This document shows, piece by piece, positions 22,153 through 33,481 of a stretch of DNA of 64,000 bases. Below the pieces are notes generated by a model. That model was not told where the DNA came from and ran no database searches. It worked only from the letters and a program-made list of their open reading frames with translations. Numbering within the stretch: the stretch's first letter is position 1; every line of letters starts with the position of its first letter. Source of the DNA: Ectobius pallidus (taxonomy: Eukaryota > Arthropoda > Insecta > Blattodea > Ectobiidae); assembly GCA_964059195.1 (NCBI GenBank), contig CAXKWD010000003.1, positions 22,860,606 through 22,924,605 on the forward strand, in the 5' to 3' direction. The translations under genes and the position numbers were made by a program.

Positions 22153-22976
22153 TCTCTATATATATATATATATATAAAAGGCTTTGTCCTGACTACTGAC
22201 TGACTGATTGACAGGAATCAACGTAGAGCCTGAACTATAATAGGTAGAGACTTGGAATTTTGACAGTACCTTCGTTTCATAATGTAGTGAAAGGGTTTTG
22301 AAAAATGTTGATTTTAAATGCCAAAAATTAAATGTTTTTGAGAATACTTAATCCCTTTTTACACAGAATTATGAAATCCAAATCACAGAACATATTGTTG
22401 CGAATGGTATCAGATGTGTTTGGAAAAAAAGTGAAATGCAAGTTTGACAAATATGAGAAGTTATCAAAATAATTCATGTGATAAATAAATATTACAGAAT
22501 GAAATCCACGAAAATAATGCAGTTACATAACTTTCTCTACCCTGGACTTAGAGAAAACAAAACGAGGTATGGTAATGTGTATATTATTATTATATCGCAG
22601 GTTTTTGGAGAGAGAGGTATGAAAATGATATTGCTTTCTGTTTAATTTCATCCCCAAAACAGTTTTATGGTAACATGAGAGTGGGAAATAAAATTGTCCG
22701 CCTCGATATTACAATTTTATCTTACAGGAATTTCTCTACCATGCTCGCTGTGCACTGTACAAGCGATGGGATGCAAAATTCTACATCTTCTATGAGCCAT
22801 AAAAACTATATCAAGCGTTTTCTGAGGGAATAGTTTGAGTGTAATAAGTCGTTCTTCCTATTTCAAATTATGAATACCTACATAAGGACCTAGAATTTAA
22901 AAATCGAAAATCCTTCACAAGTTAATTTCCAATTACAAAATACAAAACCCGGGCGACGCCGGGTCTTTTAAGCTAG
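22153..22976 (+). mobile_element. Non-autonomous Helitron, family H1
   Basis: Starts TC (tctctatatatat) after an A and ends CTAG before a T, with a GC hairpin cccgggcgacgccggg ending 9 bases before CTAG. These are the defining Helitron marks: 5' TC, 3' CTRR, a 3' subterminal hairpin, insertion between A and T, and no target duplication. The 5' end has a gactgactgactgattgaca tetranucleotide run. Copies of the same family are at 29148-29989 and 51941-52751. No Rep/helicase frame is present. Confidence 0.88.
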
Positions 22977-23712
22977 TATGTTATAATTTACTTCACTCTG
23001 TAATAAGTAGATATTTAAAGAACCATTTTATTAATAATACCGCAGGAATTCAAATTTGTTCCTCCCACTTTGCATTTTTTACTTCTTTTTATTGCTTTTA
23101 TTCTAGATATTGTATTTTAAGATGAGTCAGTCGGGACAAAACCGCTTATACATAGATAGATAAATAAATTAACGAATAACGCAATTTTGAATGAGGATTG
23201 GACAACTGAATCCCCACTCAATTTAGCCGTTTCCTCTGTCGGAATATGAAGTCATGTGAGTGGTTCACCTCAGATTTTTTTATGCAAATACAAGCTAACA
23301 GGCTATATTCTTTTTATTTATTTATTTATTTATTAACATTTATTTATTTTATTTATTGTTGAAACACGAAAGAGAAATACAACAAATGATTACCCGAATG
23401 AGCAAGTGCTTGTGATCGAGTTCAGTTCAGTTATTTCTATTACACAATACACAATTAAATACAAATACATAAAATAAAGAAACCTGAAGAAAAAATCATT
23501 TAATGTTAGGCCCTACTGAATTTTGCATAAGAAATATCCTAAGTACCTAAGTAACTAGTCATCGTGGAAAGTGTTTTCTTCGCAGTCCGACATGGGTTTA
23601 CGTATTGTCACGTATCAAAAGTACGTTGCAGATATTCTCAATTCGATTCCGATTCCGATTCCGTCTTGCAAATTTAAGGTATAATGGCTTTAGGTCACTA
23701 TGTGTGATTATT
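22977..23712. other. Non-LTR 3' end fragment; otherwise no gene
   Basis: A (TTTA)n tract at 23310-23360 is followed by cccgaatgagcaag (about 23394), the same 3' end as at 19752. It is probably a minus-strand retroposon stub. The rest is AT-rich. Confidence 0.5.
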
Positions 23713-23950
23713 AAGTGCCAGTATGGTACTTTATGAGATTGTGTGTGGGGACGAAAAATGTCTGTCCGTCTGTCTGTCTGTCTGTCCGTGTGTCTGTACG
23801 CGCGATAACTCAAATACGCTTTGTCGAATTTTAATGAAACTTGGTATACACGTTTATAATGTCCATGGGAAGAACCCTATTGATATTGAACCAAATCGGT
23901 TCACCGGTACCGGTGTAATGCCCAATTTAGTGCCTATTTTAATAGATTAT

Positions 23951-23975
23951 GGCGCCTTTCTAATAGAAAGGCGCC
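23951..23975. repeat. Perfect 12-bp-arm palindrome
   Basis: ggcgcctttcta and its exact complement, separated by one base, at the junction of tandem units 1 and 2 of the surrounding element. Confidence 0.9.
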
Positions 23976-24422
23976 ATAACTCAAATACGCTGTATCGGAT
24001 TTCCATGAAACTTGGTATACTCATTTATGACGTTCATGAGAAGTGCCCTATTGAATTTGAACCTAATCTGTTGACCGGTACCGGAGTAAACCCCAATTTA
24101 ATGTCTACTTTAAAGGCGCAATAACTCAAATACGCTTTATCGTATATTTATGAAACTTCGTATACGCATTTATAATGTCCATGGGAAGATGTCTATTTAT
24201 AATAGATAAAATCGGTTGACCTGTTTCGGAGTAATGCTCAATTTAGTGCCTATTTTATGGTAATATACGTATTCGAAAGAATTTATAAAAAAAAATTAAA
24301 ATCAATTATCTTGACAACACTGCCTATTGTTTTACTGTTATCTTATAAGGCCTTGGAAATTAAAATACAGGTAGCTATGACAAAAAACACTATCGATTTA
24401 CAAGCGCTTATCCAACTAGACC

Positions 24423-24609
24423 GTTAAAATGACCCCGGTGGCCGAGATGGTAACGCTTTGGCCTCACATTCTGGAGTCCATGGTTCAAAACCCGAAACCG
24501 GCCAATTTGAATTTTTTTTTTGACATTTTTATGTGAGTGTGCGATTGTCATGATATCACATATCTGTACAGTTCAGGTGATGCTGGAAGATTTTAATCTC
24601 ATTAAAAAA
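24423..24609 (+). mobile_element. tRNA-headed SINE (short, distinct body)
   Basis: The head carries ggtggccgagatggtaacg and a worn B box ggttcaaaaccc, then a body unlike S1, ending attaaaaaaa. A 9-bp direct repeat aactagacc flanks it (24414-24422 and 24610-24618). The related element at 49508-49985 lacks it, confirming insertion. Confidence 0.8.
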
Positions 24610-24748
24610 AACTAGACCTTTGTTCTTCCGTAAGCCCTGCTTAATGAATAAATCTGGAGCTTAACTTTGAAATCAATTTAAAAAAAAACATATTCTGCAT
24701 CTCATAATTGCAGTCATAACTGTTTAAACAAAAACATACTGGCACTTT

Positions 24749-25714
24749 GTTACATCAGTTTACCTGATTTTATTTATTTATTTATTTATTTACTTCTTAT
24801 ACTATAATAGGGTATATTGGCAGCGGTGTATACATTAGTTGAATCAATAGTATTAAGAACGCTTTTTAATTGTCAATGTGCATCCTTCAAATACTGCTGC
24901 AGTCATATTTTTCACCGGAATCTGTTAAAACAGTCTTCTCAGAGTTAACCGTAAACAATTAGGCCATTAGAAAAATATCAAGGTATACATTTGCAGAAAA
25001 TTAAAACTTAAACAACGCAAGTCCTCTCCAAATTTGATTTCACCAACGATTTGGCAATATTTGTGTTAGATATCGGCCAGAAACATATTATTTGGATGTT
25101 ACAACAAGCCATTAAAATGGCAACTAGGCCTACTGTATCTTGAAAAGGTGAAACGTTTAGGAACGGCTATAATCCTTTGTTCATTCTAGGTTTAAAAACT
25201 ATGTTCATGGCAAATTTTACTTCTATTAGCTCAGTGGTTTTCGCGTGAAATATGAATAGACAGTCCCACGGAATCCACTAGATTTTTATTAATAAGTAGA
25301 GCTATAATAGATGGTGAGGAAATACCGGTAAGATAAGGCCTAATCGCCTTGAATCTATAAGCCTTTTTGTCCTGAATGGAGAAATATTTTACTCTAAAAT
25401 CTCTACAGGTAATGTAAGCTACTCGAAAATATTAGATATGAAACAAAATCAGAAATAAGTTTGAAGGCGAAATTCAGGTTAAGTATTATTTCCGAAACCA
25501 GATCTGAAGGACTTGGCTATTCTTTTTCAATCATTCTTTCACCTCTGTTCATTTGTTTCGTTCTATTTCCTTTAGCCTATACTTTTCATGTCTTATGCCG
25601 TTGTATTTTCAATTACGAAGAGAAAAAATCAGAACCTTTTCTTCCATTAAAAAAAGGTCTCAAGCGACGAAGCATGGTCATAAGAACACAATCGACGATG
25701 CATAATATATCCTA
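24749..25714. other. No gene recognised
   Basis: AT-rich; (TTTA)n near 24770-24792; TAGGCCTA at 25125. The 85-codon frame at 25461-25718 has no motif and runs into the Helitron end. Confidence 0.4.
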
Positions 25715-26321
25715 CTAGCATGTGCCCGCGGCTTCGCCCGCGATAATTATTTCAAAAATTAAAAATTAAGAGCATAATAGTTAAATCATTATATTTATTA
25801 ACACCTAAATCACGTGGACTACATACCACGATTAGATAGCGTCGCCTGGTAAAAGCGACCTCAGATTAGAGTTCCTTGGTCCAGAAAATCCCTATATAGT
25901 GAGTTTCGTCCAAATAAAACAATGTTTGACCATATTAGGGCTTACAACATTCAAGCGATCGCGAAAGTTTTATTTCAAGGTATGACAAAAATAGATGAAG
26001 CCAACTGTAATTGTCAAACTTCCATTTAATTTAATTCCAAACCCATCTGAAACCCACTGGCAACAATATGTTTTAATGTCAAATGTGATTCGGATTCGAT
26101 AATTCAGTGTAAAAAGGGATTAAGTATTCTCAAAAACATTTGATTTTTGGCATTTAAAATCAGAATTTTTCAAAATCCTTTCTTAGTGAGCACCTACATT
26201 ATGAAACGAAGGTACTGTCAAAATTCCAAGTCTCTACCTGTTATAGTTTAGGCTGTACGTTGATTCCTGTCAGTCAGTCAGTCAGTCAGTCAGGACAAAG
26301 CCTTTTATATATATATAGAGA
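25715..26321 (-). mobile_element. Mosaic non-autonomous Helitron (H1 5' half, H2 3' half)
   Basis: Minus-strand start tctctatatatatataaaag after A, and end CTAG before T (25718-25715), with hairpin sequence cgcgggcgaagccgcggg near the end. From 26321 down to about 26011 it matches family H1 (22153, 29148, 51941). From about 25929 to 25715 it instead matches family H2 at 55991-56730 (ggaactcactat-like, ttaataaatataatg, gctcttaatttttaat, aattatcg then gggcgaagcc). Confidence 0.85.
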
Positions 26322-26363
26322 TAAGATCCAATAGTAAGGCTTAAATTTGTAATAAAATAACGG

Positions 26364-26677
26364 AACCGAGCGAGGTGGTCCCAGGTTCAAAATCCCGTGG
26401 TCGGCCGATTTGGCATGATTTCCCCAGTCGTAAAGGTAATGTCGAATTGGATATTTACATACCATGAATCATCTCATCATTTCATCCTGTATAAAATCCA
26501 TTTAAATTAATATCAGTTGAAATTTACTCCATAAAATACACTAACAATAGAAACAATTGACAAGAAATAGTTCCATGGCCTACCCTACTGTATAGGCACA
26601 TCCCGAACACCTGATATGGCCTCGCAGCTAAAAAGAGTAATAAACACAGCTGAATTTAAAAAAATAAAATAAAACAA
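26364..26677 (+). mobile_element. tRNA-headed SINE, family S1, head deleted
   Basis: Starts accgagcgaggtggtcccag, fusing the first bases of the head to the B-box region (ggttcaaaatcc), so the A-box and anticodon part are lost. The body and A-rich tail are intact and match the copy at 35098-35445. Confidence 0.85.
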
Positions 26678-27654
26678 CGGAAAATAACCAGACAGAACAT
26701 TTAAAATGTAGGGCAAACATGCCATATTTCGCATTATCGTATTATTTTATTTATTGCGAATTCGGGAAAAGTAATGGGGGTAAAAAAAGAAAAAAAATCT
26801 ATAAGATAGAGGAGAAGCTATCAATAAGATGGACTATTTCCATTAGGTCTAATGTTCTCAATTTTGCGATAAACAAAATGAAAAGATACTACGAAATTAG
26901 GCATGTTTGCTATATGTGAAATTTACATGAAATAAATTACCAGCCTAAACATTGTGTTAACTGTTTTCTATGCAGTCCGGCACGGAATTATAATTTGCAT
27001 GAGAAACTGGACCTTGCCCATTTAAGAGTGAGGCCAAATTAAAATTTTGACAAAGTGCGTATTTCAAACATTAAATTGAATTTAAGTAATAAATTACAGT
27101 TTATGTTCATATAAATTGAAATACATCACTTGGGATTTATAGCGGGGTAAAGGGAAGGACATTATTTTCAATTAGCTGAGTTTAGTTGTGATTTCCAAAT
27201 AACATCTCATGATAAGCAAATAATTTATCAATCTTCCGTTATTAAAACACTCGTAAGCATAAATAATGTTGTTAACCTTCAGAAACATTTTTCAAAGTGT
27301 CTCCTCACCTCTATTGCCATCAGTTATCTCCGCTTCGGCCCGAACCTAAGCAAGTCGTGGAAGAAAAAACACTTTGTAATTCGAGACGAAGGGATTTGAA
27401 TTTGGAATGAAGCAGAATTGTATTCGCACGCTGTCACTAACCCTGTTCAAATTAATCAAGGTTATAACTGCAAAATAACGGCTCTCTAGTCAACTCAACT
27501 AAATAAGATTGGCTAGCATATTACCCACAGCTTTTGATTAAACCTATGCAACTCTCTGACCTTAACATTTGTTTCATGTGTAAAATAACTAATAGCAACG
27601 GAATTTTTTTTAACGGTTTGACCGGTTTCCCCATATCTAATTTCTCACAATATT
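26678..27654. other. No gene; dispersed repeat with 40-bp core
   Basis: About 26700-27020 is the reverse complement of about 30050-30330 in patches (ctatatgtgaaatttaca; aaattaccagcctaa; tttgcatgagaaa). The 40-bp core lies at 26941-26985. No coding signal. Confidence 0.5.
26941..26985 (+). repeat. 40-bp dispersed core sequence
   Basis: cagcctaaacattgtgttaa, then ctgttttctatgcagtccgg. One of seven copies; the flanks match the copy at 30076 best. Confidence 0.75.
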
Positions 27655-28309
27655 TGGCTTGTCGCGGTGGCCTAGAGGTAGCGTGCCCGCCTCTAGATCC
27701 GAATGTCGCGGGATCAAACCCGGCAGCGGTCGATGGATTTTTCAGGACGTAAAATTCCTCGGCATTGAGTCCTTCGGGAGGGACTTAAAGCTGGAGGGTC
27801 TGTGTCGTAGATTTATGGCACGTGAAAGAATTCCAAGACTAAATTAGAGCCTCTGGATAAAATTTCTCTGCTCTTTCACGTCCAAGTAATACCTTAGTTT
27901 CCGGAGGGGGTTGATGGCGATGGGCTTACCACCTGTCCCTCTGTCCTCTCCCGGAAAATAAGCGTAGCAAAATTCATATGGGTAACAGAAACCTCCGCTT
28001 GGAAGCCCTTAACAGTACAAAACAACTCAACAATCTCACAAACACAAAACTCTAAACAATCAAGAACACTACTCACTCCGTAACACCGCACACACAAACA
28101 CCTAGCTGATGAAAGCTTGAAAATGAATCAAGATACCAGCTTGGACACGTCACGATCCACCACATCCCTTCAGGATGGAACACACTCACGATAGGGACAT
28201 AATCACAAATGGTTACCAGAATTTGGTTTGACCCGAGGTACTGGCTTCATTGCTTGGCACTCGGGGGGTAAGGGAGGGCACACAAAAAAAAAAAAAAAAA
28301 AAAAAAAAA
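27655..28309 (+). mobile_element. Long tRNA-headed SINE-like retroposon (S4) with poly-A tail
   Basis: Head gtggcctagaggtagcgtg, then gcgggatcaaacccggc, gives A- and B-box-like elements. Next comes cattgagtccttcgggaggg, a body of about 550 bp, and a run of 26 A residues ending at 28309. It is longer than S1-S3. Open frames here (27534-27847, 27894-28097, 28228-28410) are chance. No target duplication was found. Confidence 0.7.
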
Positions 28310-28434
28310 GCCCTTCGCCCCAACATATGGGACATAGGAAAACAGAGCTGAAAATCTACGAGGCCTTTTTTTATTTAATTGAAACAAAAATGTCCTTATT
28401 AGGGGTTTGATTTTTTATGTGAAATACTAATGAC

Positions 28435-29082
28435 CAGGGTCCGGATTTCGATGACCTAAAAATACTTTTAAAAATGAGCTCTAAAATGACCTTATAAAAA
28501 AACCCAAAACTTAAAGAAAAAAGACCGAAAATTGTAATACTAGTAATACAAATATTACAAATAATACTAGCAATATAGTAATACTGTAAATACTAGTTTA
28601 TTCATCAGAATTCTGCCTAATCTACATTTATGTTGTTGACTCAATTATAGGCTTATAATTAGTTAATTACATAGCCTACGGTTAAATCCAAATAGCAAAC
28701 AACGTCTTCCTACATACAAATTAAAATTATAACAAGATTTATTTATTTATGCTTATTTAGTGTTCCGATAGTAGAAATTAAATTCATAAGCACTCTAAAA
28801 TTAATAATGCATGAAACTACACAAAATAATAATATATTGACTTTAAATTTAATAAAATACATAAGAATATGAAATGCAGGGAGAAAAGACCATAAAATAG
28901 CCAACAAACGACAAGATAATGACATTAAATTTATAAAATATCAAAAAAATAAAAAATGGGGAAAATGACACTAACGAATACAATTTTTATAATCTAGGAG
29001 TCATGATCAGAATATCTGCACTAGTGGACAACGTCCATGATGTACCAGTTAAAGCATGACATGTCATCAAAATCCGTGCCTG
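28435..29082. mobile_element. hAT-type MITE with 8-bp target duplication (cagg ends)
   Basis: Left end cagggtccggatttcgatga, right end complement caggcacggattttgatgac. Flanks ctaatgac (28427-28434) and ctaataac (29083-29090) agree at 7 of 8. The interior is rich in aatgacc/cctaaa units. The same family is seen at 5438-6039 and, truncated, at 52892-53215. Non-coding. Confidence 0.82.
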
Positions 29083-29147
29083 CTAATAACACAAACAGTA
29101 ATCAACTCATTATTTTAATATTAACATTTTTCAAACCTGAATTTGTA

Positions 29148-29989
29148 TCTCTATATATATAAAAGGCTTTGTCCTGACTGACTGAATGAATGACTGACTG
29201 AATGACAGGAATCAACGTACAGCCTAAACTATAACAGGTAGAGACTTTCAATTTTGACAGTACCTTCGTTTCATACTGTAGGTGTTCACTAAGAGAGGAT
29301 TTTGAAAAATTTTGATTCTAAATGCCTAAAATTAAACATTTTTGAGAATACTTAATCCCTTTTTACACATAATTATCAATTCCAAATCACCGAATATATT
29401 GTTGCCAATTGTATCAGATGGGTTTGGAAAAAAAAATGACATGCCAGTTTGACAAATAAGATAAGTTATCAAAATAATTCATGTTAGGCCTATAAATAAA
29501 TATTACAGAATGAAATCCACGAAAATAATGCAGTTATATAACAATCTTTACCCTTGACATAGAGAAAACAAAACGAGGTATGGTAATGTGTATATTATTA
29601 TATTATATCGCAGGTTTTTGGAGAGAGAAGTATGAAAGTAATAATGCTTTCTGTTTAATTTCATCCCCAAAACAGTTTTATGGTAACATGAGAGTGGGAA
29701 ATAAAATTTTCCGCCTCGATATTACAATTTTATGTTACAGGAATTTCTGTTTCTTCTTATTTGAACCCCTACCAGGCTTGCTGTGCAAGCGATGGGATGC
29801 AAAATTCTACATCCTCTAAGAGCCATAAAAAACTATATCAAGCGTTTTCTGAGGGAATAGTTTGAGTGTAATATTTCAAATTATAAATACCTATATAAGG
29901 ACCTAGAATTTAAAAATCGAAAGTCCTTCATAAGTTAATTTCCAACTACAAAATACAAAACCCGGGCGACGCCGGGTCTTTTAAGCTAG
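29148..29989 (+). mobile_element. Non-autonomous Helitron, family H1
   Basis: tctctatatat start after A; CTAG end (29986-29989) before T; the same 3' hairpin cccgggcgacgccggg. Nearly collinear with 22153-22976. The 79-codon frame at 29580-29819 is not intact in the other copies. Confidence 0.9.
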
Positions 29990-30598
29990 TGTTTATATAA
30001 GGAAGCTTCAAAGAAAAAGTGATACGAATTTTAAATGTTGAATGCGCGAGGTTCATTTTCTCATGCAAATATAATTCCGTGCTGGACTGCAAAGAAAACA
30101 GTTAACACAAAGATTAGGCTGGTAATTTATTTCATGCACTCTTCTCTGTAAATTTCACATATAGCAAACATGTCTATGTTCAAAATAAGTTAGAAAAATG
30201 CAGATAAAAATCCTCACACTTTAAAGTATTTCTGTATTAATCTTATAGCTCGGCTTCAATGTTTTAATTTGACGCATTTATTCGACAATAGCAGCGAAAA
30301 GGTTATTAACTAACGATTTTTTGCATTTCATTTGTTTCACCTTAATTTCTAAATGACTGATATAAATGTAAACATATTTCTAAAGTGTAGTTCTTTCTTG
30401 TTTTCGTAAATTTGAACTCCTTCTTTTAGCTTTATTTTTAAAAAATTTTGTAACTGTATTTAGTTTATATTAAATAATATGTTTTGGTATATATCCTGTA
30501 AATGATCCTGTAAAATGTTATTGCAATTTCTAGTGCCAAAGCTATGTACATCAGAATAAGTTTTATAGCTATTTATGTATCAAGTACGCAAAATAACG
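29990..30598. other. No gene; dispersed repeat with 40-bp core
   Basis: The 40-bp core lies on the minus strand at 30076-30120. A second dispersed stretch at about 30200-30312 (caatgttttaatttgacg, agcagcgaaaaggtta) recurs at 34300-34410 and 34955-35052. Confidence 0.5.
30076..30120 (-). repeat. 40-bp dispersed core sequence
   Basis: Minus strand: agcctaatctttgtgttaa, then ctgttttctttgcagtccag. One of seven copies. Confidence 0.75.
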
Positions 30599-30670
30599 CT
30601 TTAGCGGACGAATCTAGTATAGCGGCCGAGGCGAAAGCCGAGGCTGATATACTGGATGAGTCCGCTAAGG
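30599..30670. repeat. Hairpin-forming inverted repeat
   Basis: ctttagcggac and gtccgctaagg form the outer arms, ctagtatagc and gctgatatactgg the inner arms, around gccgaggcgaaagccgagg. Similar in plan to 17523-17660, but the sequence is different outside the centre. Confidence 0.7.
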
Positions 30671-31270
30671 TTTTTGTGTACGTGGTGCATACAATATTTT
30701 TTAGTGATAGCTCTCTAAATTATATGAAATGAAACAAAAATATCGTATATAATTAATTATAATGAAAGGCACTCAACCATATTCTCAAGGCCCTCTCAAA
30801 CGCAAGACAACAATGAACCGTACGTACCAAAACGAAATGAGGTAGGCTATAGATGAGTTATATGAGTAGCTGATTTGTAAACAATGATAAATACGAACTA
30901 GTATTTATGAAAAGCTTGTGAAAATATGAATTATAATCCCGAGGAAATTTCACTTCAAGTCAAAAACATTGAATTGGAGCTGGTACCAGCAACATCACGG
31001 CAGAAGGAATAGGGAATATATTGCAATTAAATGCTGGTGCATCCATGTAAGCTATGTGAACGAAGATGTGAAAAGTTGTTGGCTTTTTTGTTGTCATGTG
31101 ATGAAGTGGGCTACCGTGTTTTGTGAAAAATCCTGGCAAAGTTTCTGATTATCATAAAGAAACATGTTGGCTTAAATTTGTTGTTTTCTGACCAATTATG
31201 CGTAAATCCATGTTAAAGTTGGTGTGACTGGTCAATGCCGTCTGGGTTTTGTTTATAGATTGCCATGACG
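30671..31270. other. No gene recognised
   Basis: AT-rich sequence between two hairpins; no repeat or coding signal identified. Confidence 0.4.
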
Positions 31271-31358
31271 ACTTTAAAGGACAAGGCCGCTAAAATTGCA
31301 TTTTGAATGTAGTTTGAATGCACTTTTATGCAATTTTAGCGGCCTTGTCCTTTAAAGT
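31271..31358. repeat. Perfect 31-bp inverted repeat (hairpin)
   Basis: 31271-31301 and 31328-31358 are exact reverse complements (actttaaaggacaaggccgc and on), with a 26-base loop. No target duplication was recognised around it. Confidence 0.92.
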
Positions 31359-31539
31359 GCAGCTTTTCGGCGTATTGCCAGTCCGATAAGCAGCTGTTTT
31401 AGAGAGCGTGTACTAAAAAAGTTTTAAAGTTAGTATCCCCTCTTGAGAGTGCTTTAACAAATAGGGGGGGGGGGCATGGAATTAGACCATGCTCTACCCA
31501 TAAGAAAGTTTTCAATGCAGCATCACAAATGCTTATAAG

Positions 31540-32030
31540 TAGCGGGCGGATTTCTATGACATGTCATATTTTTCCCTTTTGCATTATTTCAGGTTTCCGA
31601 CTAATTTAAACCCGATTCCAAGCATCCTGGTGAAAATGGAACGGCTTTCATTGTGCATATAACTGCATATTTAGGAAATTTTCAACTATTATAGCATATT
31701 TTGTATGAATATGCATATTTAGTTCATATATATATTTTTGCATATTTAGTTCATTTTTTGGCATATTTGTGTGCATATAACAGAAATTTTGAAGTTTCAT
31801 ATCATATTTTGTAAATATTGCATTTTACTGATACTTTTTGAGAATTTAGAGATATTTTAAATAATTAACATTATATTTTAATCAAATGAATTGTAATGAA
31901 ACTTAAAAAAATATACATAATGTGTAAGTGGTAATGTCATATTTTAAATTTTATTGGTTTTATTTAAATGCTTTTTAGGTCATAAATGCATGCATATATC
32001 CTATTTTTTAGGTCTAGAAATCCGCCCCTA
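31540..32030. mobile_element. hAT-type MITE with 8-bp target duplication, copy 2
   Basis: Ends tagcgggcggatttctatga and, on the complement, taggggcggatttctag are flanked by the perfect 8-bp repeat cttataag (31532-31539 and 32031-32038). Same family as 15157-15625, with an extra internal stretch near 31715-31755. Confidence 0.92.
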
Positions 32031-32038
32031 CTTATAAG

Positions 32039-32601
32039 AATCGGGGAAACCCAAAGATAAGCTTTAATAAGCAGACCGGTCTTCTTAATGAGGTCGTACG
32101 TCAAAACCCAAATTACTCGTTCTGTACCATCCCAAAGATAATTACTTTCGGATCATCCTACGTTACATTGAATTGGATCGAGTTTCGGAATTGTCATGCA
32201 TGGTTTCATTTCCAGATCGCGTGGAAAGACGCTTGTACGCAGGCGTGGTGTGACTGATGCCAACCATGTTGCCAGTAATTAAGACGAATCCCTCTTCTCT
32301 AACAACCTTCTTTACTTCGGACAGATGAACGATTAAAGTTACCTGTAGCTGATAAGAGTATACAGGTTAATTTTCTAACTCGTTTCTAATGACAGTTGCT
32401 CAATGAGGAGTTTATATCTTGGTTACTATAAGTGTAATCACTAGGGTAGGGATTCTTAGGTTTTAATATTTTATTTCTTCCTGATATTTTAACATAATCA
32501 TCCGTTTCATTGTCATGGCAGTCACATAGCCTACTGTAGTTCAATCTTATAAAACCTAAAAATGCCTAATTAAGACGTTAAAAACTAAAAATGGCAAACC
32601 A
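32039..32601. other. No gene recognised
   Basis: Mixed AT-rich DNA between a MITE and a SINE. Confidence 0.4.
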
Positions 32602-32913
32602 CTAAACTAAACTCCACGGCGCTACATCCCTGAAGGGACAAGGCCTACCAACCGACCGCTGCGTCATCTACCACAGGCAGATGGCAGGATTGGGGGCATG
32701 TGGTCAGTATGCCGACACCCACGGCCGTTAATGGTTGTTTTCATGACCGGAGCCGCTACGTTTCTATCAAGTAGCTCCTCAATTTGAATCACGAGGCTGA
32801 ATGCACCCCTGCCAGACCTCCCTACCTCAGAAAAATCCGAGGAGGTACCGGGGATCGAACCCGGGCCGAAGTATCTGTAGTCAGCGACGCTAACCACAAG
32901 ACCTCGCCGGCCG
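32602..32913 (-). mobile_element. tRNA-headed SINE, family S3, full length
   Basis: The minus-strand head near 32913-32845 reads cggccggcgaggtcttgtgg, tagcgtcgctga, then cgggttcgatccccgg; the body is as in 3546-3800 and ends atgtagcgccgtgg. This copy is the better preserved of the two. Small frames at 32664-33065 read across it and are not genes. Confidence 0.88.
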
Positions 32914-33479
32914 TCTATATTACAACATTTACATTAATTAAATATGAAGTGTTTAGACAATTAAATTTGAGTTTTTTATTTTGTATTAGGTATTTGAATT
33001 CCTTTCGAAAAGTTAGAAATGTCCGAGCAAACGCATCTTTTACCATGTTCATTGAATATAGGTAAATAAATAAAGAGTTAACGCCATTAAAGCGTCTGGG
33101 AATGCATACACTTGTAATAGCAAGACTCAAGAGGGGGTGCTATAAAATGAGAAATGTTGATGGCTATTTTCCCCATAATTTACTGCACAAGGAGTAAATA
33201 CATTTTACAATAAAATACACCTGGAGGTATTTTGAAATGATAAGCTGTCATTTCAGTAATAACTTAAAATCAACATACGATTCTAATAGCTTACTTCTAC
33301 ACAAATAAATAGTGTTTTTAGCAATTAGGCTACTTACAAATTCCTTGGTACTCATCATACAAATTCATATTACGAGTTAATCATAAGTTACTTGCCATTT
33401 TTTCACATTTCAGTAAACACCGATGATTTTGGACTCTAACTGGATGTGACCCGTGCAGGGGTGAACTTATATATCAATA
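32914..33479. other. No gene recognised
   Basis: AT-rich sequence with no repeat match found. Confidence 0.4.
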
Positions 33480-33481
33480 TA

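Larger units (their letters stand above)
23713..24748 (-). mobile_element. TIR element with aagtgccag ends, tandem units and a SINE insertion
   Basis: Ends aagtgccagtatgg and catactggcactt are inverted repeats. The interior matches 49508-49985 and 36655-37070 (cttacggaagaacaaaggtc; gtcatagctaactgtatt-like). This copy is longer because it has three tandem units starting at ataactcaaatacgc (23805, 23976 and 24121) and a SINE at 24423-24609. A (tctg)n run lies at 23760-23790. No transposase is seen; the 133-codon plus-strand frame at 23723-24124 reads through the tandem units. A target duplication could not be settled. Confidence 0.75.

Noticed and set aside
23723..24124. 133-codon plus-strand frame with repeated MKLGI blocks
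   Set aside because: It follows the tandem DNA units of a non-coding element; the third unit and the copies at 36655 and 49508 do not keep the frame.
29580..29819. 79-codon frame inside a Helitron
   Set aside because: The same region in the copies at 22153 and 51941 does not keep it open, so it is not a captured gene.
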